DNA from: Erysipelotrichaceae bacterium
GTDB lineage: Bacteria > Bacillota_I > Bacilli_A > Erysipelotrichales > Erysipelotrichaceae
Assembly: GCA_900754715.1 (NCBI GenBank)
Contig: CAAEDX010000180.1
Location: 1-13,077 of the forward strand
Direction of reading: 5' to 3'
Length of the DNA stretch: 13,077 nucleotides
Of the stretch, positions 7,259 through 13,077 are shown piece after piece (the stretch's first letter is position 1; every line of letters begins with the position of its first letter). The notes beneath the pieces are model-generated. The model was not told the origin of the DNA and searched no databases. It worked only from the letters and a program-made list of their open reading frames with translations. Both the position numbers and the translations under genes were made by a program.

Positions 7259-7289
7259 ATTATAATTTCCGATTGTTACTATCGATCAA
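7259..7289 (-). promoter_or_regulatory. MerR-type promoter of the SDR-dehydrogenase-hydrolase operon
   Basis: Read leftwards, TTGATC (7284-7289) is followed by a 19-bp spacer and a perfect TATAAT (7259-7264). The overlong 19-bp spacer is the hallmark of promoters activated by MerR-family proteins, which underwind the DNA to realign the two elements. A dyad, CGAT-N7-ATCG (7270-7284), lies within the spacer region, where such operators sit. Confidence 0.6.
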
Positions 7290-7329
7290 GAGGTTCTTCG
7301 CAAAAAATGAACAAGAGAGGATGTTTTCC

Positions 7330-7737
7330 ATGTACACCATGATGCAAGTCTGCCGCGAGACAGACATGACCTATCAGACACTGAAATACTATTGCAACGA
7401 AGGGCTGATCCCCAATGTCAAACGGGATAAAAATAACCGCCGTGTCTTTGATGAACACGACGTCAAATGGATCAAGGATCTGGTGTGCCTGAAGAAGTGC
7501 GGCATGAGCATTCAGGAAATGAAAGAATATCTGCAGCTGTGCCTTCAGGGCGAGGCCACGATCCCCCGGCGTCAGGAACTGCTGGCCAAAAAACAAGAAG
7601 AGCTGCGGGCATCGATCCGGGAACTGGAAGACAGCATCGCATACATCGACTTCAAGCAAGACTTTTATCGCGATGTGCGTGCCGGGAAGATCCCTTATGT
7701 CAGCAATCTGATCCCCACAGCTGAAGATGAACGATAA
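7330..7737 (+). CDS. MerR-family regulator, AdhR/NmlR-like
   Basis: The 135-residue product has an N-terminal winged-helix region with TYQTLKYYCNEGLIPNVKRD (14-33) and RRVFDEHDVKWIKDL (37-51), then GMSIQEMKEYLQL. A dimerisation helix (RQELLAKKQEELRASIREL) follows. This is the layout of the AdhR/NmlR branch of MerR, which senses reactive aldehydes through a cysteine. Cys53 in the LVCLKKCGMS segment aligns by eye with the conserved AdhR cysteine, and Cys57 and Cys71 are further candidates. The start at 7330 has GAGG 9 bases upstream; the longer reading from 7174 is not supported. It is divergent from the SDR-dehydrogenase operon and is its likely activator (inference). Confidence 0.88.
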   Translation: MYTMMQVCRETDMTYQTLKYYCNEGLIPNVKRDKNNRRVFDEHDVKWIKDLVCLKKCGMSIQEMKEYLQLCLQGEATIPRRQELLAKKQEELRASIRELEDSIAYIDFKQDFYRDVRAGKIPYVSNLIPTAEDER

Positions 7738-7740
7738 ATA

Positions 7741-7786
7741 AACACCGTTGGCTGATCACAATCAGATGATCAACCAGCGGTGTTTT
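7741..7786. terminator. Bidirectional hairpin terminator
   Basis: The arms 7741-7758 (AACACCGTTGGCTGATCA) and 7767-7784 pair over 18 bp with two wobbles, enclosing an 8-base loop. TTTT follows on the plus strand and a T-rich TATTTATC follows on the minus strand. It sits between the convergent MerR gene and the second SDR gene and can end both. Confidence 0.85.
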
Positions 7787-7799
7787 GTCTCTGAAGCGA

Positions 7800-8630
7800 T
7801 CATTCCTTTGGCTTCAGCGGTCCATAGAAATAAGATGCCGTGGCGCCGCCGTCGATCAGGAAGTCAGCGCCAGTGATAAACGCGCCTTTTTCGCTCATCA
7901 GCAGTTCTGCGACATTCGCCACTTCATCAGCGGTGCCGGGCCGTCCTGCCGGACACTTGGCGAACATGTTCTTGTAAAAGTCGCCGCGCGGACCATTGAA
8001 TTCATCCAGCGCCAGCGGCGTGACGATGATGCCGGGAGAGATCGAATTGATCCTTGCTCCTTTTTCGCCCCACTTGGCCGATTCTGCCATGACGCGCTTT
8101 TCATTGCAACGTTTGGCCAGCTGATACGCATGGAGCGTATCCCTGATGTTTTCCGGCTGCAGGATATCCAGCTTCAGCAATTCCTCGCTTGGCGTGCAGG
8201 CCAGCAGTTCATCTTCCTGCGGAGTCAGTGCAGGCATGCGGTGACCAGACTGACTGGAGATCGTCACGCCTGTGCCATTGGGCGCGATCACTTTTCCTAC
8301 TTCCTCCAGCAGCACCGCAGTGCCATACAGATCCACCTTGAGGATCGCTTCGATCGGCGCCTGACTGGGAGAGACGCCGGCGGCGTTGACCAGCATCTTG
8401 ATCTCTCCGTATTGCTGTGCCTTGGCGATGATCGCCTGGATCGAGGCACGGGAAGAAAGATCCATTTCTACGGCCTCCGTATCAAATCCTGCTTGATTCA
8501 TCGTATCCGAGATGGCTTTCGCGTGTACCGGGTCTTTATCGCCGATGACGATCTTCATCCCATATCCCATTCTTCTGGCGATCGCCATGCCGATCTGTCC
8601 GGCTCCTGTTAAGATCATGACATTTTTCAT
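7800..8630 (-). CDS. Short-chain dehydrogenase with 3-alpha-HSDH-like insertion
   Basis: The 276-residue product has TGAGQIG (8-14), NAAG (82-85), a SSQS segment (125-128) with the catalytic Ser, Tyr169-xxx-Lys173 (YQLAK), and the SDR C-terminal signature GADFLIDGG. About 40 residues separate Ser and Tyr, instead of 12 in classical SDRs. The insert (for example LTPQEDELLACTPSEELLKL) recalls the extra helical segment of Comamonas-type 3-alpha-hydroxysteroid dehydrogenase. A hydroxysteroid or bile-acid substrate is therefore possible but unproven. GAGG lies 8 bases before the ATG. It appears to be a single-gene transcript between its own promoter and the terminator at 7741-7786. Confidence 0.87.
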   Translation of the reverse strand: MKNVMILTGAGQIGMAIARRMGYGMKIVIGDKDPVHAKAISDTMNQAGFDTEAVEMDLSSRASIQAIIAKAQQYGEIKMLVNAAGVSPSQAPIEAILKVDLYGTAVLLEEVGKVIAPNGTGVTISSQSGHRMPALTPQEDELLACTPSEELLKLDILQPENIRDTLHAYQLAKRCNEKRVMAESAKWGEKGARINSISPGIIVTPLALDEFNGPRGDFYKNMFAKCPAGRPGTADEVANVAELLMSEKGAFITGADFLIDGGATASYFYGPLKPKE

Positions 8631-8659
8631 CCATATTACCTCTTTTCTATCTTCATTTC

Positions 8660-8688
8660 ATTGTCATATAGTCTTGTGCCTCACTCAA
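8660..8688 (-). promoter_or_regulatory. Possible promoter of the second SDR gene
   Basis: Read leftwards, TTGAGT (8683-8688), a 17-bp spacer and GACAAT (8660-8665) lie 30-58 bases before the start codon. Each hexamer matches the consensus at four of six positions, so this is a weak call. Confidence 0.3.
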
Positions 8689-8859
8689 CATATCCTGACT
8701 GCTGAGATAGCCGATATGAAAGAAAGGCACTAGAAGATCACTTTGATCAAAAAGACCTTATCGTTCCCTATCTGCATCTTGACGGCGGAATGAGAGAGCG
8801 GCCGTCCTGAACAGCAAGAAAGCAGAAAGTGATCATCTTTTGCCTGCGCTCAGCACAGC

Positions 8860-9030
8860 CTACATGGCCATCATGCGGCTGCGGTCATCCAGATCATCAC
8901 TGTTGACCACTTCATCAAAGACAAAATGATCAAATCTCTCGACAAACTCAGGATCAGTCTGCAAAAAGGCAGAATGATATCCGGGGAACATGCGTTCGTG
9001 GCAGCGTTTAGACGCCTCTGTAATGCTCAT
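8860..9030 (-). pseudogene. Truncated carboxymuconolactone decarboxylase-like gene, N-terminal stub
   Basis: An ATG at 9030 with GAGG 7 bases upstream (overlapping the DUF362 gene's stop) opens a 56-codon frame ending at TAG 8860-8862. The translation contains CHERMFPGYHSAFLQTDPEF, then a segment with FDEVV and LDDRSRMMAM. This matches the N-terminal half of carboxymuconolactone decarboxylase/AhpD-like proteins (pattern F-D-E-V..., L-D-x-R-x-R-x-M/L), which usually continue with LATL and a conserved helical core. The core is absent here and none of the three frames downstream restores it, so it is probably a broken gene. It was the last gene of the leftward redox operon. Confidence 0.65.
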
Positions 9031-9039
9031 CCAACTGCC

Positions 9040-9924
9040 TCAGTCCAGTGAAATGATCTCATACTCACGGCTGCCCAGCTGATGCTGCGCCGCTGCCTCA
9101 ACGGTATGAATGCCATGACGGGAATCCATGCGTTCGATCAGCGCTTTCTTGCCTGGATCTTCGGCATGAACGACGGCATCATAACAAGCCTGATCCACCG
9201 CGACCGGATCGAGCGAAGCGAAGATGCCCAGATCGGCCATCTCTGGCTCGGCAGGATGAGAATCGCAGTCACAATCCACGCTCAGCCGGTTGGCTACATT
9301 GATATATGCCATGTTCTCCTGGCCTTTGTACGCGATGACCGCTTTGCAGGCATCTGCCATGGATTCCAGGAAATGATCCTGCGGCGGCAGTTTCTGAAAC
9401 AGCTCTGCCGCATTGGTGGTCATACCCGCGGTATGGATATACGTCTTTCCATGGGTGGAACCAATGCCGATACTGATGTTTTTCAGCGCGCCGCCAAAGC
9501 CGCCCATCGCATGTCCCTTAAAATGAGAAAGCACAAGGATGGAATCATAATTGGCCAGATGCTCGCCCACGATATCTTTGTCCAGGTGGAAGCCATGTTC
9601 CACTGGGATCTCGATCTCGTCGAACTCATCCATGATGTCACAAGGCGCTATTGCCTTGAATCCATGTTCCTCGATCGCTTTCCAGTGCTCTTTTGGATCC
9701 ATGCGTCTGCCTTCATAAGCGGTGCAGCACTCGATGATGGTTCCATTCAACGCATGCACCAGATCGCCGATCAGCTCCGGATGCAGATAGTTGTGTCCGC
9801 CCGGTTCTCCGGTAGAGATCTTGACGCCGACCCTGCCCTTCAGTCTCACGCCCAATGCCTGATAAATGCGGATCAGGCTTGCTGGTGTGATCTCTTTCGT
9901 AAAATATACTTTTGCTTTTTCCAT
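9040..9924 (-). CDS. DUF362 domain protein
   Basis: The 294-residue product carries the DUF362 hallmark SHFKGHAMGGFGGALKNISI (133-152), preceded by KISTGEPGGHNYL (35-47). A CDCDSH cluster lies at 218-223 and a FASLDPVAVDQACYDAV segment at 235-251. DUF362 proteins are implicated in iron-sulphur or redox chemistry but have no agreed reaction. Many carry a ferredoxin domain, which this one lacks. The Cys-rich CDCDSH stretch and the histidines of HFKGH are candidate metal ligands (inference). GGAGG lies 7 bases before the ATG. The CMD-like stub follows after 9 bases, and a broken tiny ORF and the NTF2-like gene precede it in the same operon. Confidence 0.88.
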   Translation of the reverse strand: MEKAKVYFTKEITPASLIRIYQALGVRLKGRVGVKISTGEPGGHNYLHPELIGDLVHALNGTIIECCTAYEGRRMDPKEHWKAIEEHGFKAIAPCDIMDEFDEIEIPVEHGFHLDKDIVGEHLANYDSILVLSHFKGHAMGGFGGALKNISIGIGSTHGKTYIHTAGMTTNAAELFQKLPPQDHFLESMADACKAVIAYKGQENMAYINVANRLSVDCDCDSHPAEPEMADLGIFASLDPVAVDQACYDAVVHAEDPGKKALIERMDSRHGIHTVEAAAQHQLGSREYEIISLD

Positions 9925-9941
9925 ATTATTTCCTCCGTTTC

Positions 9942-10048
9942 TTATGCGAGAACCGCCGCGGTATGGTCCTTCGCCAGCTCTATGATCTTCATGCCCGGGG
10001 CAATGGTCTCACCTTTCATGAATAAATACATGATTTCGTCTTATTCAT
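9942..10048 (-). pseudogene. Tiny broken ORF between the NTF2-like and DUF362 genes
   Basis: An AAAGGAAG site precedes an ATG at 10048 that opens a frame of only ten residues (MNKTKSCIYS) before TGA. A second frame, from an ATG at 10031 to TAA 9942-9944, encodes MYLFMKGETIAPGMKIIELA followed by a DHTAAVLA tail in codons typical of the neighbours. The good ribosome site belongs to the first frame and the protein-like sequence to the second, so a small frameshift in an original gene is likely. No family is recognised. Confidence 0.3.
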
Positions 10049-10060
10049 CTGCTTCCTTTC

Positions 10061-10429
10061 TTAATAAACAGATGCGCTTGCCAAGGTGATCTGCCATTTG
10101 CCAGCATTTGCGATCAACTGGCAGTTCAGACAATGCCGCCATGTATGCCAGCCTCCGCCAAAGACCGCTGCCTCGACCAGGCTTTTTCCCACTAATTCTG
10201 CATGTCTGTCCCGCACTTGCACGATCATCTCTTGATGCTGGGCTGAGCTGTAATTCAGTGTCCCATCCAAGAGCGCGCGGATAAATTCATCCAGCGGCTG
10301 ACGCATGCCGCTCATGTGGATCAGAACAAAAGCAGGAGCGAGAACTTCTCGCAGGATCGTTCCATCCTTCTTTATCATGCCTTCATACATTCGTCGATAA
10401 CACTGCTCGATCTGTGCTTTTTCCGTCAT
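10061..10429 (-). CDS. NTF2/SnoaL-like (DUF4440-type) small protein
   Basis: The 122-residue product has the cone-fold pattern of the NTF2-like superfamily. An N-terminal helix (IEQCYRRMYEGMIKKD) precedes VLAPAFVLIHMSGMRQP with a DEFIRALLDGTLNY segment. After that come VFGGGWHTWRHCLNCQL and the closing strand KWQITLASASVY. Such proteins are small enzymes or binding proteins of varied function; in operons with flavodoxin and reductase genes their role is mostly unknown. I start at the ATG at 10429; a GTG at 10438 would add three residues. GAGG lies only 3 bases before the ATG, a short spacing. It sits between the broken cyclophilin-like gene and the DUF362 gene. Confidence 0.82.
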   Translation of the reverse strand: MTEKAQIEQCYRRMYEGMIKKDGTILREVLAPAFVLIHMSGMRQPLDEFIRALLDGTLNYSSAQHQEMIVQVRDRHAELVGKSLVEAAVFGGGWHTWRHCLNCQLIANAGKWQITLASASVY

Positions 10430-10459
10430 TTTCCTCACCGCTTTTCCCTGTATCCAACG

Positions 10460-10768
10460 CTATCTGCACTTGTATGGAAGGCCCGCTCTTTTCAAAAAAG
10501 CTGCGTCATCTTCTTCAAATTCTCCTAGATAAGTGACCACATAAGGAGAGAGCATGCCAGTCACCAAAATAAGTGATCTGATTCTTCCGGGCATCAGAAA
10601 GCTCCCGGCAGTTCCTCAGGAGCAGCGAGTCAGAAAGGCTGGCGTAACATTCATGTCTGCCGCGTTGCCGCATGCTGATCTCAAATGGACAAAGCTCCGC
10701 AAGGCGCTTTGCTGCCAGCGTATCTTCGATACGGGCATGAAACATCATACGATCACCAAAAAACGCAT
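10460..10768 (-). pseudogene. Cyclophilin-like protein gene, disrupted by frameshifts
   Basis: The ATG at 10768, just after the flavodoxin stop, opens a frame that dies after MRFLVIV at a run of six T. One extra T there would join it to the open frame FHARIEDTLAAKRLAEL, which continues through RGRHECYASLSDSLLLRNC to YFGDWHALSLC and a TGA. A third frame then carries PYVVTYLGEFEEDDAAFL up to TAG 10460-10462. Together the three parts give about 102 residues resembling the cyclophilin-like fold proteins of Bacillota (pattern A-x-L-E-D-x-x-A-A, then Y-G-D). At least two frameshifts are needed, so the gene is probably inactive unless the assembly is wrong. The family call is moderate. Confidence 0.5.
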
Positions 10769-10770
10769 CT

Positions 10771-11292
10771 TCAACTCTTGATATTCGCGCTGACCCATGA
10801 CTCTACTTTGCTGCGAGAGCTTGCCGCTTCCGCGCCATGGATCGAAAGCCCGCGCGCCACGTCCGCGCCTTTGCAGATCTTCTTCAGATCGCGCTCACTG
10901 CTGCCCATTCCGCTGCCTTCATTCGTGCAGAACGGAAGGATGCGTTTGCCAGAAAGATCCGCTTGTTCCAGGAAAGTGAACATGGCCATCGGCATCGTTC
11001 CCCACCAGTTAGGATAGCCGACAAAGATGATATCGTAGCCATCCAGATCATCCAGCGTGTTTTTCAGTTCGGGCCTTGCGCCTTCACGAAGTTCCTTTTT
11101 CACTGCATCGATGCATGCATAGTAATCGGCCGGATAAGCCTTTACCGTATCGACTTCGAACAGATCGCCGCCTGTGAGGTCAGCGATCATCTCCGCAACG
11201 ATCTCAGTGTTGCCTTTCGACAGCGTCTTGATGCTTCCATTCCAGTAGTTTTCTCCCTTGCGGGAATAGTATACGATCAGTGTCTTGCTCAT
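10771..11292 (-). CDS. Flavodoxin-like FMN protein
   Basis: The 173-residue product begins TLIVYYSRKG. A SKGNTEIVAEMIA segment (27-39) then provides the FMN phosphate-binding turn, followed by IIFVGYPNWWGTMPMAMFTF with the tryptophans that usually flank the isoalloxazine ring. CTNEGSGMGSS lies farther on. This fits the long-chain flavodoxin family found in gut Bacillota, one-electron or two-electron carriers or NAD(P)H-dependent reductases. The start at 11292 is preferred because GGAGG lies 7 bases before it; the ATG at 11298 is only 1 base after the site. It is the first gene of the leftward redox operon. Confidence 0.9.
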   Translation of the reverse strand: MSKTLIVYYSRKGENYWNGSIKTLSKGNTEIVAEMIADLTGGDLFEVDTVKAYPADYYACIDAVKKELREGARPELKNTLDDLDGYDIIFVGYPNWWGTMPMAMFTFLEQADLSGKRILPFCTNEGSGMGSSERDLKKICKGADVARGLSIHGAEAASSRSKVESWVSANIKS

Positions 11293-11320
11293 CTTCATGC
11301 CTCCCTTGCTCGTTACTTTT

Positions 11321-11348
11321 ATTTTAGCGAAGATCTCAAAATCAACAA
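11321..11348 (-). promoter_or_regulatory. Promoter of the flavodoxin operon
   Basis: Read leftwards, TTGTTG (11343-11348), a 16-bp spacer and TAAAAT (11321-11326) lie about 10 bases before the ribosome site region. The fit to a housekeeping promoter is good at -10 and fair at -35. Confidence 0.5.
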
Positions 11349-11446
11349 TTCTGGTTTCAACGCCAATCGATAAGTAAAACTTATGCGAAAGCTTTCATCC
11401 TTTGCGTCATGTGACCAGTAAAGAGACTGCAACAGATCATTAAATC

Positions 11447-11490
11447 AAATCAGGGTGCCAAAGGAACTATTTTCCTTGACACCCTGATTT
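11447..11490. terminator. Hairpin terminator downstream of the 11575 lipoprotein gene
   Basis: AAATCAGGGTGCCAAAGGAA (11447-11466) pairs with the segment 11472-11490 (ending ACCCTGATTT). The stem is about 19 bp with one wobble and one bulge, closing a 5-base loop. T-rich sequence flanks it on both strands (TTTTTA on plus, ATTTGATTTA on minus). It lies 85 bases beyond the lipoprotein stop. Confidence 0.8.
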
Positions 11491-11574
11491 TTAGATCATT
11501 GCAATGGGCATTTGCCCTTTTGTTCAGATACATGCCATGTCATTGCGCGATTCAGCAGAATCATCTTTTGCTCA

Positions 11575-12141
11575 TCACTGATGAAAGTTGCCTATGCTGT
11601 TGTCATCGATATCGCCCACTATATCTTCGATCGGCATAGCTTCACCGTCTGCGTCATAAAATGTAATTGGCGCCATCGTATCATATTCGTCAGGCAAATG
11701 ATAGACCTTGATCAGATACGGTTCATTCTCCGGCAAATTTTCTGCTTTTAACAGCATGCTGTCTGTTTCCGAAGCCCTCATTTCTAATGCATACGCATCA
11801 GCTTCAACAATTGTATTGTCTATCACAACAGTGACATAACAGCCATCATCATTGGTCTCACAGCGTTGAATATAAGGTTTTTGTGTGATATATCCGCCAT
11901 CATATCGATAAGAATCCCCTTCTTTGCGAAATTCCACAAGTTCATATTGATCATCATATGTCATTAATCGCAGCTGTCGATCCTCTGTATCGATCATGGC
12001 TAACTGCTGACTATTTTGATAAGATTCCTTGATCCATTCATCTGGATCGATCTTATCTGAACTGGAGCAGCCAAAGGTGAATAACATAAAAAGCAAAGAT
12101 AAGGCATAAAAGAATTCTTTGTGCGGCAAAACTTTTTTCAT
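11575..12141 (-). CDS. Predicted lipoprotein of unknown function
   Basis: The 188-residue product begins MKKVLPHKEFF, followed by a hydrophobic stretch ending TFGC, so Cys25 is the probable lipidated residue; the box is atypical at -3 (Thr instead of Leu). SSSDK follows. The rest is acidic, with repeated Asp, Glu and Tyr (VEFRKEGDSYRYDGGYIT and DIVGDIDDNSIG), and no family is recognised. I start at 12141 because a full GGAGGTGAT site sits 7 bases upstream; the longer frame from 12204 has none. Base composition is more AT-rich than in the genes to the left, including codons such as AAT, ATA and TTT, which may mark different ancestry. It is a single gene closed by the terminator at 11447-11490. 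Confidence 0.75.
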   Translation of the reverse strand: MKKVLPHKEFFYALSLLFMLFTFGCSSSDKIDPDEWIKESYQNSQQLAMIDTEDRQLRLMTYDDQYELVEFRKEGDSYRYDGGYITQKPYIQRCETNDDGCYVTVVIDNTIVEADAYALEMRASETDSMLLKAENLPENEPYLIKVYHLPDEYDTMAPITFYDADGEAMPIEDIVGDIDDNSIGNFHQ

Positions 12142-12593
12142 CAGATCACCTCCAGTAATATCAATATATCTTTTTTCATCTATATCATACTGATATCTTG
12201 CCATTCTTTGCCAGCATAATTATAAAAAGGCGGCAAAATTAGAGGATATCACGTACTGATCAGCATCGTGAACAGGCAATCGTGATCTGATATAGCAAGA
12301 AGTTTACATCTCATTTGTCCCTTATATATCACTTACCTTTTTTGATCAACGAGCATACAAGAAAACTTCAGCAGATTGTCTTTCTAAGTTTTTGCAGTCT
12401 GTAGGTAAAGTGATTGAGAGATTTCTATTTTTAACGATGCAATCAAATAGGCATTTTCCATATATTGAAGCAGAAAAGCGCTATGTCCATTATCCTCTGA
12501 AACGCTATGTGTCATGTTGCTTGTAGTCGTACAATCAACAGATATAAGACATGCAGCAAAGGGATCTTTTCCTTTCACATCATCATTTGTTAT
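12142..12593. other. AT-rich stretch without a convincing gene
   Basis: About 450 bases lie between the lipoprotein start and the ATPase fragment. Short open frames exist (for example 12384-12578 on the minus strand, 64 codons from a GTG without a ribosome site), but none shows a domain or a good start. Part of it (12142-12240) should contain the lipoprotein promoter. TATAAT on the minus strand near 12222 is a candidate -10 without a good -35. Confidence 0.5.
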
Positions 12594-12854
12594 TCAGTAT
12601 TCGTGACTCAGCAAGAAATCCGCCAAGTGTACGATTTTTACACCATTGATATTTCCTGCGGCCAATTCGTCCAACGTCACAACGTATTTAGGGTAGTGAT
12701 CCTTGATTCCAAGGAGATTGGCAATTTCCCGATCAGATTCTTCCGGCAACCTACGACATACCTGAACGTAGATACGCTCGTCACGCTGCATTGCCACAAA
12801 GTCAATTTCTTTCGTTTCCTTTTTCCCGATATAGACCTTTCTATAACTCTGTAA
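12594..12854 (-). pseudogene. C-terminal fragment of an AAA/DUF4143-type ATPase
   Basis: The minus-strand frame is open from 12854 to the stop at 12594-12596. It reads SYRKVYIGKKETKEIDFVAM, continuing to ERIYVQVCRRL, then DHYPKYVVTLDEL and HLADFLLSHEY. This is the typical end of DUF4143 ATPases: a PD-(D/E)XK-like EIDFVA core, a Y-x-Q-V strand, P-K-Y-V-V-x-x-D-E-L and a closing D-F-L-L. The N-terminal AAA domain with the Walker motifs and the middle part are missing. Upstream in this frame is a TGA (12855-12857). Beyond it, the opposite strand encodes a different part of such a protein. It is a remnant, not a full gene. Confidence 0.7.
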
Positions 12855-13077
12855 TCACAAACGATATTACAAAACGGCATAACATCACGAACTTTGATTT
12901 ATTTAATCGTGTCGTAAAGTATATCGTAGAAAATGTAGGAAACACCTTTTCGGCCAATGCCATTGTGAAGTTTCTCAAAAGCGAGGGGCGCTCCCTGTCG
13001 GTGGAGGCGGTTTATAATTATCTGAACTGGCTGGAAAAGGCGTTTGTGATCTATCGCTGCCAGCGGTATGATTTGCA
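12839..13077 (+). CDS. Middle fragment of a DUF4143-type ATPase gene running off the window (probably broken)
   Basis: The plus-strand frame reads FYNSVITNDITKRHNITNFD, then FNRVVKYIVENVGNTFSANA, KFLKSEGRSLSVEAVYNYL and AFVIYRCQRYDL, where the window ends. This is the helical DUF4143 region that normally follows the AAA domain (pattern I-x-x-N-x-G-N-T-F-S-A, then S-V-x-x-Y-x-x-L/W). The recognisable similarity starts near 12839 with no start codon or ribosome site, and the preceding sequence encodes the tail of the same family on the other strand. It therefore looks cut at its 5' end. Codons become more GC-rich from about 12960 on. Confidence 0.65.

Noticed and set aside
7785..8612. Plus-strand frame of 275 codons opposite the second SDR
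   Set aside because: It is a mirror of the SDR gene, without a ribosome site; it would begin in the terminator.
8641..8770. Minus-strand reading LLVPFFHIGYLSSQDMLSEA as a possible remnant of another reductase
   Set aside because: It is short, has a stop upstream and overlaps the probable SDR promoter; no family match could be argued.
8736..8834. Inverted repeat GATCACTTT / AAAGTGATC about 80 bases apart
   Set aside because: Nine base pairs with a long gap in a GATC-rich sequence is within chance, and no mobile-element gene lies between the arms.
9082..10089. Long plus-strand frame of 335 codons antisense to the DUF362 gene
   Set aside because: The minus strand encodes the clear DUF362 signature with a perfect ribosome site; the plus frame is a mirror without domains.
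12384..12578. Minus-strand frame of 64 codons beginning with GTG
   Set aside because: There is no ribosome site and no recognisable family; it could be chance in AT-rich DNA, so it is left out as a gene.

Overview
The window looks like a chromosomal stretch of a low-to-mid GC Bacillota (Firmicutes), plausibly a gut lineage such as an Erysipelotrichia or Clostridia relative. The placement rests on AGGAGG-type ribosome binding sites before almost every gene, lipobox signal peptides, a DUF4299-like protein, an AdhR/NmlR-type MerR regulator and a two-gene Ku/ligase module. The genus is a guess. No rRNA, tRNA, CRISPR array or intact insertion sequence was seen.

Left part (1-3962). The 3' end of tgt runs into the window and is stopped by a compact hairpin it shares with the opposing DUF4299-like gene. 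Divergent from that gene is a small lipoprotein gene, followed closely by ku and, with a 4-base overlap and a TTG start, a stand-alone ATP-dependent DNA ligase. Ku and ligase form a minimal bacterial non-homologous end-joining pair. A strong hairpin terminator separates them from a convergent two-helix membrane protein.

Middle part (4041-7737). A leftward operon encodes a classical SDR, a YqhD-type iron-dependent alcohol/aldehyde reductase, a lipoprotein alpha/beta hydrolase and a small ORF that appears frameshifted at a T run. Its promoter has the 19-bp spacer and central dyad expected of a MerR-activated promoter. A MerR protein resembling aldehyde-sensing AdhR is encoded in the opposite direction from a face-to-face promoter. 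The whole reads as a carbonyl/aldehyde-responsive detoxification unit (inference).

Right-middle part (7800-11348). A second SDR carries an insertion between catalytic Ser and Tyr like that of 3-alpha-hydroxysteroid dehydrogenase. To its right lies a leftward redox-type operon: flavodoxin, cyclophilin-like protein (broken by frameshifts), NTF2/SnoaL-like protein, a tiny broken ORF, DUF362 protein, and the amino-terminal stub of a carboxymuconolactone-decarboxylase-like protein. Three of six members appear degraded.

Right end (11447-13077). This stretch is visibly more AT-rich. It holds a lipoprotein gene with its own terminator, about 450 bases with no convincing gene, and two pieces of AAA/DUF4143-type ATPase genes in opposite orientation that meet near 12850. 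This is a likely rearrangement junction.
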